A DNA stretch of 64,000 nucleotides from Candidatus Methylomirabilis sp. (GTDB lineage Bacteria; Methylomirabilota; Methylomirabilia; Methylomirabilales; Methylomirabilaceae), in assembly GCF_028716865.1 (NCBI RefSeq), contig NZ_JAQUOY010000001.1:124001-188000 (forward strand), in the 5' to 3' direction. Made by a program: the position numbers and the translations under genes. This document shows, in pieces, positions 25,284 through 33,883 of this stretch (within the stretch, counting starts at the first letter, position 1; each line of letters begins with the position of its first letter). A model generated the notes under the pieces. The model worked only from the letters and a program-made list of their open reading frames with translations, did not search any database and was not told where the DNA came from.

Positions 25284-25853
25284 GTGGCGTGGGTGGCGTG
25301 GCTCACAGGACTTCCAGGAAGCGGCAAAAGTAGCGTGGGGCGTGAGGTCGCTCGACGCCTGGAGGAACGCGGAATGCGAGTGCGGATGTTGGAGCTCGAT
25401 GAGATTCGCAGCGTAGTGACCCCCTCACCTCGCTATACAGCCGAGGAACGCGAGGTCGTCTATCGTGCTCTTGCCTACATGGCGTGGCTGCTCCACAACG
25501 AGGGGGTGAGCGTGATCATCGATGCGACTGCTCACAAACGACATTTCCGTGATGTCGCCCGTGCGCTGATCCCTGCCTTTGCCGAGATCTTTCTCCGTGC
25601 GTCGCTCCCGGCTTGTCGGGCGCGTGCGGGGGATCGGCATGGCGGCCACGCCCCTGCCGATGTCTATGGGCAAGCGGGCCGCAAGGGATCGACCGTACCG
25701 GGCGTCGATGAGATATACGAGCCGCCGCTTCACCCTGAACTCGTGCTTGATACCGAGGAGCTTCAGGTGACGCAAGCTGCAGATCGGGTGGTAAGGTTTC
25801 TTGAGGCATTTCAGGTTGGCCAGGCGACAGGCTCGTTGAACAGGGGATCGTGA
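25284..25853 (+). CDS. APS-kinase-like P-loop kinase
   Basis: 189 residues from GTG 25284, preceded by GAGGAG. P-loop GLPGSGKSS at residues 9-17, then LELDEIRSVVTPSPRYTAEERE and GVDEIYEPPLHPEL, which correspond to the LDGDxxR, SxxDR and DxYExPxxPE landmarks of CysC. APS kinase makes PAPS from adenylylsulfate, but there is no sulfate-assimilation gene nearby and the substrate-binding region is diverged, so another hydroxyl substrate is equally likely. It lies 10 bases after the APH-like kinase. Confidence 0.75.
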   Translation: MAWVAWLTGLPGSGKSSVGREVARRLEERGMRVRMLELDEIRSVVTPSPRYTAEEREVVYRALAYMAWLLHNEGVSVIIDATAHKRHFRDVARALIPAFAEIFLRASLPACRARAGDRHGGHAPADVYGQAGRKGSTVPGVDEIYEPPLHPELVLDTEELQVTQAADRVVRFLEAFQVGQATGSLNRGS

Positions 25854-25880
25854 GGATTGACTGATCGCGGAGGAAGGGTG

Positions 25881-26153
25881 ATGAGTGCGCCGTCGAACCT
25901 ACGAGTGTTGGATGCTGTTGACGAGCAGGGAGAACGAGGCCGGGCGTGCCCTTACCTGCAACGGGCCACTCAAGTTTTCCGGTATCCCATTGAGGGATAC
26001 TGTTTAGCGCATCCCTATGGAAGACTTCAGGTCGTCACGATTGCGGAGTTTCGCGAGCTCTGCACAACGATAGAACACGTTCAGTGCCAATTGTACCGCA
26101 GTCAGCGAAACCAAGCCCTGATCGAGGCGGATCCGGAACGCGCAGCAGCCTGA
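25881..26153 (+). CDS. Small four-cysteine protein, copy B
   Basis: 90 residues; ATG 25881 follows GGAGGAAGGGTG. Same family as copy A at 23.1 kb: ACPYL...RYPIEGYC...PYGRL...IAEFRELCTT...QCQLYR with identical Cys spacing C-x17-C-x19-C-x7-C. The N-terminal 30 residues are polar and not shared. It lies in the stress operon between the APS-kinase-like and Hsp20 genes, so the two copies sit in different neighbourhoods. Function unknown; metal or cluster binding is the best guess. Confidence 0.75.
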   Translation: MSAPSNLRVLDAVDEQGERGRACPYLQRATQVFRYPIEGYCLAHPYGRLQVVTIAEFRELCTTIEHVQCQLYRSQRNQALIEADPERAAA

Positions 26154-26238
26154 TCTGAAACGGGGTCTCCTCACGCCCTTTCGGAGGGACTGAGCGCTGA
26201 TTGCTGAACGCTATGTTCCAAGGAAAGGAGGAGCGACG

Positions 26239-26682
26239 ATGGCGCTCGTAAAGTGGACACCATTCGGAGACTTAAGTACGTTCAGGCGAGAGATGGACCG
26301 GCTGTTCGATCGGTTTTTGGGCGAGATGCCTCGACTGGACCTGTCCGGGATGGGGTGGACTCCGCATCTGGATGTAACCGAAACCAAAGAATCTCTGGTT
26401 ATCAAGGCCGAGCTTCCCGGTCTGGATGTCAAAGATCTGGACATCAGCATCTCCGGGAATATGCTGACCCTAAAGGGGGAGAAACGGCAGGCGAAAGAGG
26501 AGAAGGACGAGCACCACCACCTTATTGAGCGGTCCTATGGCGCCTTTACCAGGATGGTCGAGCTTCCGGCGCCGGTTGCCGCTGATAAGGTGAAGGCCGC
26601 TTTTAAAAACGGAGTACTGAGCATTACTCTCCCGAAGACAGAGGAGGCAAAGCGGAAGGCGATCTCGATTGAGGTTGAATAA
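26239..26682 (+). CDS. Small heat-shock protein Hsp20
   Basis: 147 residues; AAAGGAGGA upstream of ATG. A short N-terminal arm (WTPFGDLSTFRREMDRLFDRFLGEMP) precedes the alpha-crystallin domain: LDVTETKESLVIKAELPGLDVKDLDI...LTLKGEKRQ, then FTRMVELPAPV and the AFKNGVLSITLPK signature. The tail lacks a clear I-x-I motif, ending AISIEVE. It is an ATP-independent holdase that keeps unfolded proteins soluble in stress. Confidence 0.95.
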   Translation: MALVKWTPFGDLSTFRREMDRLFDRFLGEMPRLDLSGMGWTPHLDVTETKESLVIKAELPGLDVKDLDISISGNMLTLKGEKRQAKEEKDEHHHLIERSYGAFTRMVELPAPVAADKVKAAFKNGVLSITLPKTEEAKRKAISIEVE

Positions 26683-26782
26683 CACGGCGTTCCAAGGTCC
26701 TTGTTCAAGGGTCCACGTTTCAGGTTCTTCGAACCTGGTACCCGACACCTGGAACATGGCACCCCGTTATAGGGAGAGATCG

Positions 26783-27304
26783 ATGAAGACACCCATGGTT
26801 GTACGCAGGCGTTACGACACCGCATCGTCTAAGAAAAGCGTGGGTTCCGAGACCGATTCTTACCTGGCCAGGGGCGCTCTTGGCAAGATGGCGGTATGTC
26901 ACGGGTGCCATGCCATCTCGACGGGGAAGCGATGGTATCAGGATGAGGCGGTCTATGCCAAGCTTCTTAAAGCAGAAACGGTGAGAGAGGTGTTCTGTCC
27001 GGCGTGTGAAAAAATACGCGACGGCTACCCGAGCGGGCAGGTGACGCTCAAGGGCCCATTCCTGGCTGAGCATCGGGATGAGATCCTGCACATCATTACC
27101 AACGAGGAGAAACGGGCCAGAGAGCTCAATCCGCTTCATCGAATCATGAGCCTCAGTGAGGAGAACGGGCAGCTTGAGATTACGACAACCGATGAAAAGC
27201 TGGCCCAGCGGATCGGGCGGGAGCTTCGCAAGGCCTGCGGCGGGACCGTTGCGTACGGCTGGTCACACAATAATAAATTCCTCCGGGTTCAGTGGGAGCG
27301 TTGA
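26783..27304 (+). CDS. Zinc-ribbon protein, BCAM0308-like
   Basis: 173 residues from ATG 26783 (AGGGAGAG upstream). Two CxxC pairs, CHGC (residues ~52-55) and CPAC (~79-82), form a zinc ribbon. After it comes LKGPFLAEHRDEILHIITNEEKRARELNPL and a C-terminal alpha/beta domain (LEITTTDEKLAQRIGRELRKACGG) similar in style to the N-terminal part of archaeal NMD3. It resembles the family named after BCAM0308 of Burkholderia, a gene of the low-oxygen lxa locus (from memory, not checked). It is spaced 11 bases before the MAT gene. A ribosome or RNA role is possible. Confidence 0.65.
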   Translation: MKTPMVVRRRYDTASSKKSVGSETDSYLARGALGKMAVCHGCHAISTGKRWYQDEAVYAKLLKAETVREVFCPACEKIRDGYPSGQVTLKGPFLAEHRDEILHIITNEEKRARELNPLHRIMSLSEENGQLEITTTDEKLAQRIGRELRKACGGTVAYGWSHNNKFLRVQWER

Positions 27305-27315
27305 GGGGCAGACCG

Positions 27316-28521
27316 ATGCCGCCGATTCTTGTTCAGGCATTAGTACACCCGCCTATCGGCGAGCAGCGGATCGAGATTGTCGAGCGGAAAGGGTTGGGTC
27401 ATCCGGACTCGATCTGCGATGCGGTGATGGAGGAGGTGGCGCGGGCCATCAATGCCGAATATCAACAACGCTTCGGCCGGATCCTCCACAACAATATCGA
27501 CAAGGGGCTCCTGGTAGCAGGGCGGGTGCGCAGGCGGCTCGGCGGAGGTCGTGTGCTGCGACCGATGGAGTTGGTGATAGGCGATCGCGCCACCTTCCGC
27601 GTCGGCAGGGTGAGAGTTCCGATCAAGGAGATCGCGGTGGAGGCAGCGAAGGAGTGGTTCCGCAAGTCGCTGCGTCACGTGGACCCGGACCGGCACCTGC
27701 GCTACCGGGTTGTCCTCTCGGAGGGCTCAGACGAGTTGGCCGATATCTTCCGGCGGGAGGGGGTACGGGAAGCGAATGACACCTCAGCGGCCGTCGGCTA
27801 CGCCCCCCTGAGCGAGACCGAACAGATGGTCCTCTGGGTGGAGCGATACCTGAACTCCCCCGGCTTCAAGGCGGCATTTCCTGAAACAGGGGAGGATGTG
27901 AAGGTCATGGGGGTGCGCGCGGATCGGGAACTGAGCCTCACGATCGCCATGCCGCTCCTGTGCGAGGCGATTACGTCTGAAGCGGCCTATTTCCGCAAGA
28001 AGGCGGAGATTACGCAAGCCTTACGTCAGGGACTACTCCCCGTCTCGCCAGGTCTGAACAGCGTGAACGTGGTCGTGAACCCGCTTGATCGAGAGGGTCG
28101 CGGGATGGGTGGCATGTACCTCTCACTGCTCGGGACATCAGCGGAGGATGCCGATTCCGGGCAGGTGGGAAGGGGCAATCGTGTCAATGGGGTAATTCCC
28201 CTGAACCGCCCGGTGAGCGGAGAGGCGGCGGCCGGGAAGAATCCGGTCAGCCACATCGGTAAGATCTACAATGTTCTGTCGCATCGGATGGCCGATCAGA
28301 TCTATCGACAGGTCGATGGGGTGCGCGAGGTCTATGTCTGGCTTGTGGGTCAGATCGGCCACCCGGTCGATCAGCCGTGGGTAGCGGTCCAACTGATCCA
28401 GGCGTCTGATGCGGAGTGTGAGCGGATCAAGCAGGAATGTACGCTGGTGATCGATCAAGAACTGAACCGCTTGGACAATTTTTGTATGGAACTAACCGAG
28501 GGGAAGTATCCGGTTTGTTGA
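27316..28521 (+). CDS. Archaeal-type S-adenosylmethionine synthetase (MAT)
   Basis: 401 residues; ATG 27316. The sequence fits the archaeal methionine adenosyltransferase family (PF01941), not bacterial MetK: ERKGLGHPDSICDAV near the N-terminus, NVVVNPLDREGRGMGG in the middle, and GTSAEDADSGQVGRGNRVNG with GEAAAGKNPVSHIGKIYN toward the C-terminus. The enzyme joins ATP and methionine to make SAM. Its place in the stress operon, next to CBS-domain genes whose products can bind SAM, is notable. A normal MetK may exist elsewhere in the genome. Confidence 0.9.
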   Translation: MPPILVQALVHPPIGEQRIEIVERKGLGHPDSICDAVMEEVARAINAEYQQRFGRILHNNIDKGLLVAGRVRRRLGGGRVLRPMELVIGDRATFRVGRVRVPIKEIAVEAAKEWFRKSLRHVDPDRHLRYRVVLSEGSDELADIFRREGVREANDTSAAVGYAPLSETEQMVLWVERYLNSPGFKAAFPETGEDVKVMGVRADRELSLTIAMPLLCEAITSEAAYFRKKAEITQALRQGLLPVSPGLNSVNVVVNPLDREGRGMGGMYLSLLGTSAEDADSGQVGRGNRVNGVIPLNRPVSGEAAAGKNPVSHIGKIYNVLSHRMADQIYRQVDGVREVYVWLVGQIGHPVDQPWVAVQLIQASDAECERIKQECTLVIDQELNRLDNFCMELTEGKYPVC

Positions 28522-28542
28522 GGCCAAGGAAAGGAGCCGACG

Positions 28543-29190
28543 ATGCGAGTGAAGGATCGAATGAGGCGCTCACTGGTGAGTGTCGCACAGTCCGATACAC
28601 TGGATCATGCGCTGACAACGTTAAAGCGGTTCAATATCCGCCATCTCCCGGTGGTCAAGGGCGACCATGTGGTGGGGATTGTGTCGGATCGTGACGTGAA
28701 GAAGGCCGCCCCCTCTCCCTTTGACTATCCGACCGCGGAGGAGTTTCGAGCCTTTACATCCGCAGTGAGTATCAAGGAGATCATGACGAAGGAGGTGATT
28801 ACGGTTGCTCCGCTCACCCCCATCGAGGAGGCAGCCAGTCTGATGAGCCAGAAGCGTATCGGCGCGCTGCCGGTCGTCCAGGAGGGAAGGCTGGTCGGAA
28901 TGATTACCGAGACCGATGTCCTTGGTGTCATCACTGAGATGATGGGGGCGACACAGACCGGGTCTCGCATTGAGATCGAGATTCCCGCAAGTCCGGGAAC
29001 ACTCACCGAGGTGATCGGGATCGTCGAAGGGCAGCAGGTGGAGATTGCCAGTCTCGTGACGCTGCCGGCTCGTGAAGGAGCAAGGCGTCTTGTGATCTTG
29101 AGGCTTCGGACCATCAATCCGGATCCCGTCGTCAGAGCGTTGGAGGAGCGCGGCTATCCCCAGGTTGTCGGCGAGTTCGTGCACTCGTAG
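28543..29190 (+). CDS. CBS pair plus ACT domain protein (AcuB-like)
   Basis: 215 residues; AAGGAG upstream. Two CBS motifs (VKDRMRRSLVSVA...VVGIVSDRDVKKA; IKEIMTKEVITVA...LVGMITETDVLGV) are followed from about residue 147 by an ACT-like domain (RIEIEIPASPGTLTEVIGIVEGQQVEIASLV...VILRLRT). This order is that of AcuB-type proteins, proposed to sense nucleotides plus an amino acid or similar small ligand. It comes 21 bases after the archaeal-type MAT gene. Confidence 0.85.
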   Translation: MRVKDRMRRSLVSVAQSDTLDHALTTLKRFNIRHLPVVKGDHVVGIVSDRDVKKAAPSPFDYPTAEEFRAFTSAVSIKEIMTKEVITVAPLTPIEEAASLMSQKRIGALPVVQEGRLVGMITETDVLGVITEMMGATQTGSRIEIEIPASPGTLTEVIGIVEGQQVEIASLVTLPAREGARRLVILRLRTINPDPVVRALEERGYPQVVGEFVHS

Positions 29191-29197
29191 TATAAGT

Positions 29198-29226
29198 CCC
29201 CTCTCCCCACATTTGGGGGGAGAGGG
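29198..29226 (+). terminator. Hairpin after the CBS-ACT gene
   Basis: CCCTCTCCCC pairs with GGGGAGAGGG across a short loop. It is a GC-rich hairpin with no T run and may only attenuate the downstream usp-ATPase genes. Confidence 0.5.
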
Positions 29227-29276
29227 TAAGGGGGACCATAGCCAGCGGATATCCGACGGTGGACACGAGTGTCGTC

Positions 29277-30089
29277 ATGCAGAAGATCTTGATGATGGTA
29301 GATGGTTCATTCGCCGCAGAAGCGGGAGCGCGCTACGCCCTCGCCCTCGCCAAGGCCCTTGGTGCGGAACTCGATCTGCTCTTTGTCGCGGGCGACCAAT
29401 CGGCGCCCGCGATGAAACGCGCCGAGGAGTCGCTGCTGCGCCTGCTTCGGCAGGCGCATGCCCTTGGTCTTACCTCGCGAAGCGTGGTAGAGATCGGTGA
29501 TCCGATCCGAGTGATGCGGGACTACGTGGCGCGCGAAGGGATTACACTGGCCATGGCGTCCGTAACCGGACCGGAGGTGGCGCGTCGCCTCCTCCGGGAG
29601 GTCCCCTGCGCCATGCTGTTGGTGCGGGTGGTCCATCCCGGAAAGATGGCGTCACCGCACGAGATTCTGGTTCCGGTCTACGGCGGTGAGTTTGAAGGCG
29701 GTGGCCTCGAGGCGGCGGCCGATCTTCTGGCTCATCTCGGCGAGTTCTGGCATGCCCGCGTCGTTCTCTTCCGGTTGAGGCAGCCGCTGACGCGACTGTT
29801 CAATCGCCCGCGCTTTGGCGAGGAGACACCGGAACAGGCGGAACGCACGCTGCATCCGTTTATCACCGCGCTCGCCCGCCGTGGCCTGGCGCCGGGGACT
29901 CGGGTTTCGTGGGGCGGTCGCCACGGCCCGGGCATCACGGCTGAGGCTGCCGCCAGGCGCCATGATCTCATCTTTTTGGGAACGAAGGGGCCGCAGAGCT
30001 TCCTGCAGTGGCTGCGTCGCGGGACCGTTGACCATCTAGTGCGGAAGAGCCCGTGTGACCTGATGCTCTTCCGTCCCGCCGCGGCCTGA
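29277..30089 (+). CDS. Tandem universal stress protein
   Basis: 270 residues from ATG 29277 (a GTG 18 bases earlier is in frame). Two Usp-like halves: residues 1-125 (KILMMVDGSFAAEAGARYALALAKALGAEL...AMLLVRVVHPG) and 130-270 (EILVPVYGGEFEGG...LIFLGTKGPQSFLQWLRRGTVDHLVRKSPCDLMLFRP). Only the second half keeps a near-complete ATP-binding loop (GTKG...RRGT); the first has VTGPEVARRL instead. It lies 34 bases before the cation ATPase gene. Confidence 0.8.
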   Translation: MQKILMMVDGSFAAEAGARYALALAKALGAELDLLFVAGDQSAPAMKRAEESLLRLLRQAHALGLTSRSVVEIGDPIRVMRDYVAREGITLAMASVTGPEVARRLLREVPCAMLLVRVVHPGKMASPHEILVPVYGGEFEGGGLEAAADLLAHLGEFWHARVVLFRLRQPLTRLFNRPRFGEETPEQAERTLHPFITALARRGLAPGTRVSWGGRHGPGITAEAAARRHDLIFLGTKGPQSFLQWLRRGTVDHLVRKSPCDLMLFRPAAA

Positions 30090-30123
30090 GATCTGAGATC
30101 TTACGGGCGGGAGATGAGCGACT

Positions 30124-32880
30124 ATGCAGATTCACCGTCTGTCGGTCGAAGAGGCGCTGAAGGCCCTTGGAACCACCGATCAGGGGTTGAGCGAGGCCGA
30201 GGCAGCGAGGCGGCTCAGCGAATTCGGCCCCAACGAACTTCAGGCCGCAGACACAATACCGGTCCTTGCCATGCTGGGGCGGCAGTGTACGCACTTTCTG
30301 GCGCTTCTGCTGTGGGCGGCAGCGGCGCTGGCGTTCGTGGCGGACCGGATGAGGCCGGGCGAAGGGATGGATCTGCTCGGCTGGGCCATTATCGGGGCGA
30401 TTGGAGTGAATGCCCTCTTCTCCTTTGCGCAGGAGTATAAGGCAGAGCGGGCGATCATGGCCTTACGGCGCCTCCTGCCGATGCGCGTAAAGGTTGTTCG
30501 GACCGGCGAGATCACGGAGGTTCCGGCATCCGATCTGGCGCCCGGTGATCTCGCGATCCTGGCTGAGGGCGATCGGGTGCCTGCCGATGGGCGGGTGATC
30601 GCCGCGGTCCAGTTCCGTGTCGACAACGCGCCGCTGACGGGCGAATCGATTCCTAAGAGCCGCACATCCGAGGCCGCGGCGGAGGGGCCGCTTGTCGAGA
30701 GCGCCAACGTCGTGTTTGCCGGTACGACCGTCCTCTCAGGGACGGCGAGGATGATCGTCTTCGCCACGGGGATGAATACGGAGTTCGGCAGGATCGCCCA
30801 TCTGACGTCGGGGATCGAGGCTGAGATCAGCCCGCTGCAGCAGGAGATCCGAAAACTTACCCGACTGATCGCGGCGGTCTCTACGGGCATCGGGCTCGCT
30901 TTCTTCGGGTTCGGGGTGCTGATCGGTCGGAGCTTCTGGGAGAATTTTGTCTTTGCGGTAGGAGTCCTGGTTGCCAACGTCCCGGAAGGCCTCCTTCCTA
31001 CGGTGACCCTCGCATTGGCGGTGGGAGGGCAGCGGATGGCCAAACGGAAGGCCTTGGTAAAGAACCTGGTATCGGTAGAGACGCTGGGATGCGCTACGGT
31101 AATCTGTACCGATAAGACCGGGACTCTTACGGAGAATCGAATGGCGGTGACACGTCTCTATATCGACGGTCGCGAGATTCGAGTCTCGGGCAGTTCCGTG
31201 ACCACAGAGATAGGCGAACCAGTGGCTCCTGAACTACTGAGGCAGTGGGCGCCGCTCTTCGCCATCGCCGTCGGGTGCAACAACGCCAGTCGTCGTCGTA
31301 ACCAGGATGACTCGGGATCGACGTTCGTCGGTGACCCGACAGAGATCGCCTTACTGCAGTGTGCGGGTGGGTTGGTGCCGAACGGACCAGATGTAGCGCC
31401 TCGAGTTGGGGAGTTTCCGTTCGATGCCGACCGAAAGCGGATGACCACGATTCACGGGGCGTCGTCGTCGAGCAAGGTAGCCTACGTGAAAGGCGCTCCG
31501 GAGACAGTGCTGCCCATCTGTCGCTCTATCCTCCACGATGGGCGCGCGGTTCCGCTGGAAGGGGTTGATCGTGAGGCAATCATGGAGCGGCTGAATCTGT
31601 TTGCCGGATCGGCCCTGCGGGTCCTCGCCCTGGCCTACCGGGAGTTGCCGGAGGCCGGTCGGCTGCCGTTGATGGAAGAAGCGGAGCGGGATTTGACCTT
31701 TGTGGGGTTGGTGGCCATGATCGATCCACCCAGGCCGGAAGTTGCCGAGGCGATGGCCCGATGCAGGAAGGCCGGGATCAAGCCGATCATGATTACCGGG
31801 GACAACAGCCGCACGGCGCTGGCCATCGCGCGGGCCATCGGGATGGTCCGGAACGAGCAGGCGTCGGTTCTTGAGGGGAGCCGGATCGAACGGATGCAGG
31901 ACGAGGAGCTGAAGACCGCCCTTGCCGATCCGGAGATCCTCTTCGCCAGGATGACCCCCACTCAGAAGATGCGCGTCGTAACGCTTCTGAAGGAGATGGG
32001 AGAGGTGGTGGCGGTCACAGGCGACGGGGTGAACGACGCGCCGGCCTTGAAGAAGGCCGACATCGGGATCGCCATGGGGATCGCCGGGACCGATGTGGCC
32101 AAGGAGGCCGCCGACATCGTCCTGCTCGACGACAACTTTGCCACCATCGTCAACGCCGTCGAAGAGGGTCGGGCGGTCTACGAGAATATCCGCAAGTTCC
32201 TCAATTACATTCTGGCCCACACACTGCCCGAGTTGGTCCCGTATCTGGCCTCTGTGGTCTTCCGGCTCCCGCTCCTGCTGACGGTGATCCAGATTCTCGG
32301 GGTTGATCTGGGAACCGATCTGCTCCCGGCTCTTGGTCTCGGGGCCGAGCCGCCTGATGCGAACACGATGAATCGCCCGCCAAGGTCCAGAAACGAGCGC
32401 TTGTTGAATGTCCCTTCGCTGATCAGATCGTACCTGTTTCTCGGGCCGATCGAGGCGGTTGCGGCCATGAGTGCCGGACTCTGGTATCTCACGTACAGCG
32501 GATGGGAGTGGGGCATCGACCTGCCGGTCGCGAGTCCGCTCTACAGGCAGGCGACAACGGTGGCGTTTGCCGCGATCGTTGTGTGCCAAGTCGCAAATGT
32601 CTACGCGTGTCGGAGCCCGAGGGGATCGATCCTCTCTGCGGGTCTCTTCACGAATCGACTCATCGTATGGGGTATTGGGGTCGAGCTCTCCATCCTCGGC
32701 CTGATTGTCTACAGCCCGATCGGGCATCGGATCTTCGGAACCGACGTTTTTCTGGGAGGGTTCTGGTGGCTTCTGATCGGCTGTGCGATGCTGCTGCTTC
32801 TTCTGGAAGAGGCGAGGAAGGGGATCGTTCGCCGCTTCGATCCGGCGAAAGGACTTCGTTATCAGGAGGGAACCGCATGA
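30124..32880 (+). CDS. P-type cation-transporting ATPase, P2C-like
   Basis: 918 residues. N-terminal actuator region with LTGES; phosphorylation motif DKTGTLTEN (Asp330); FVGDPTEIAL in the nucleotide domain; TGDGVNDAPALKKADIGIAMG at the hinge; about ten transmembrane helices. The ion-site helix reads VANVPEGLLPTVTLALAVGGQRMAKRKALVKNLVSVETLG (PEGLL from Pro287) and helix 6 has VDLGTDLLPALGLGAEPP. Both resemble animal Na+/K+-ATPase (P2C) more than the SERCA-type PEGLP. Exported ion unknown; Na+/K+, Ca2+ or another cation are candidates. No beta subunit gene is visible. The stop overlaps the next gene's start. Confidence 0.88.
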   Translation: MQIHRLSVEEALKALGTTDQGLSEAEAARRLSEFGPNELQAADTIPVLAMLGRQCTHFLALLLWAAAALAFVADRMRPGEGMDLLGWAIIGAIGVNALFSFAQEYKAERAIMALRRLLPMRVKVVRTGEITEVPASDLAPGDLAILAEGDRVPADGRVIAAVQFRVDNAPLTGESIPKSRTSEAAAEGPLVESANVVFAGTTVLSGTARMIVFATGMNTEFGRIAHLTSGIEAEISPLQQEIRKLTRLIAAVSTGIGLAFFGFGVLIGRSFWENFVFAVGVLVANVPEGLLPTVTLALAVGGQRMAKRKALVKNLVSVETLGCATVICTDKTGTLTENRMAVTRLYIDGREIRVSGSSVTTEIGEPVAPELLRQWAPLFAIAVGCNNASRRRNQDDSGSTFVGDPTEIALLQCAGGLVPNGPDVAPRVGEFPFDADRKRMTTIHGASSSSKVAYVKGAPETVLPICRSILHDGRAVPLEGVDREAIMERLNLFAGSALRVLALAYRELPEAGRLPLMEEAERDLTFVGLVAMIDPPRPEVAEAMARCRKAGIKPIMITGDNSRTALAIARAIGMVRNEQASVLEGSRIERMQDEELKTALADPEILFARMTPTQKMRVVTLLKEMGEVVAVTGDGVNDAPALKKADIGIAMGIAGTDVAKEAADIVLLDDNFATIVNAVEEGRAVYENIRKFLNYILAHTLPELVPYLASVVFRLPLLLTVIQILGVDLGTDLLPALGLGAEPPDANTMNRPPRSRNERLLNVPSLIRSYLFLGPIEAVAAMSAGLWYLTYSGWEWGIDLPVASPLYRQATTVAFAAIVVCQVANVYACRSPRGSILSAGLFTNRLIVWGIGVELSILGLIVYSPIGHRIFGTDVFLGGFWWLLIGCAMLLLLLEEARKGIVRRFDPAKGLRYQEGTA

Positions 32881-33227
32881 AACCAAAGGCGACGCCGGCT
32901 CGTGGGCAGCGCTCAGGACGGACGCCACAGCGGCGAGAGCGATCGACAGCGGCTGAACCGTCGATGGATGTGGGGACAGAGGCGGAGAGGCCGCTCGATG
33001 CCGAGGATGTGGCGTTGGCCTCGCTCGATGCAAAGGTGCGGACAGAAGAGGCGCGGGCAGATCTCAGTTCGATAGAGCCGCACGCCGACTTGAGCGTGCG
33101 CCTTCCACGCGCTGTGATCTCCCGCCTCCTGGCAGAGGCTGATCAGTGTAACATTACCCCGTCAGAACTCATCAAGCGGGCCCTCATGCAGTATTTGCCC
33201 ATGCAGAAGGGCGGGGGCCGCAGGTGA
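32877..33227 (+). CDS. Small protein with ribbon-helix-helix-like C-terminus
   Basis: 116 residues from the ATG overlapping the ATPase stop. The N-terminal ~70 residues are basic, polar and probably disordered. The last ~40 (LSVRLPRAVISRLLAEADQCNITPSELIKRALMQYL) look like an Arc/CopG ribbon-helix-helix dimer. It might bind DNA or serve as a partner of the ATPase; tight coupling to the pump gene favours a regulatory link, but evidence is thin. Confidence 0.6.
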   Translation: MKPKATPARGQRSGRTPQRRERSTAAEPSMDVGTEAERPLDAEDVALASLDAKVRTEEARADLSSIEPHADLSVRLPRAVISRLLAEADQCNITPSELIKRALMQYLPMQKGGGRR

Positions 33228-33297
33228 TGACGGACACACAGGCATGGGCCACGACAGAAGAACGGCCCCCACGATACACGACAAAGGAGACTCTCTC

Positions 33298-33861
33298 ATG
33301 CTAGTCGGATTTCCACAGCAGGTCACACTTCAGACCGGAACAGAGGTTACGATTCGCCCAATGGTCCAAGAGGATGCAAAAAGGCTTCACGAATTTTTCT
33401 GCAGGCTGCCGCGTGAGGATCGTCTCTTTCTGCGAGACGATGTGTCCCTCCGGGAGGTAATCGATTCGTGGGCGGAAGAGTTGGACTACGAGAAGGTCCT
33501 GCCGCTCGTGGCAGAGGTGGACGACACTATCGTGGCAGACGCCACCTTGCACCGCCGAAAGTTCGGTTGGACCAGTCATGTGGGAAAGGTGCGCCTGGTT
33601 GTCGATACCGATTATCGGGGGAAGGGTCTTGGGACGCTCATGCTCGAGGCGCTGATCGAAACCGCCAAGAAGGTGGGTCTTGAAATTCTTGTCGCTGAGA
33701 TTATGAGGGATCAGACAGGTACGCTGAATGTCCTCAGGCGGTTGGGATTCGAAAGGGAGGCGGTCTTCTATAATTATGTCAAAGACCAGATCGGAGAGGA
33801 GCACGACCTCGTGGTCATGATGAAGAATCTGCAGATTGAGCCGGCCATGGTTCCCTTTTGA
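33298..33861 (+). CDS. GNAT-family N-acetyltransferase
   Basis: 187 residues; ATG 33298 follows AAAGGAGA. GNAT fold: VTIRPMVQEDAKRLHEFFCRLPREDRLFL at the start, acetyl-CoA loop VDTDYRGKGLGTLMLEALIETAKK, then RDQTGTLNVLRRLGFEREAVFYNYVKD. The substrate may be an amino group of a small molecule or a protein lysine. Lysine acetyltransferases with this pattern regulate central enzymes in related stress loci; that is inference here. 70 bases after the ribbon-helix-helix gene. Confidence 0.85.
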   Translation: MLVGFPQQVTLQTGTEVTIRPMVQEDAKRLHEFFCRLPREDRLFLRDDVSLREVIDSWAEELDYEKVLPLVAEVDDTIVADATLHRRKFGWTSHVGKVRLVVDTDYRGKGLGTLMLEALIETAKKVGLEILVAEIMRDQTGTLNVLRRLGFEREAVFYNYVKDQIGEEHDLVVMMKNLQIEPAMVPF

Positions 33862-33883
33862 TCCGGATCGTGAGGCATAATCG

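Noticed and set aside
31351-33033. 560-residue open frame antisense to the P-type ATPase gene
   Set aside because: A shadow frame produced by GC-rich codons; it shows no domain, while the other strand encodes a complete ATPase.
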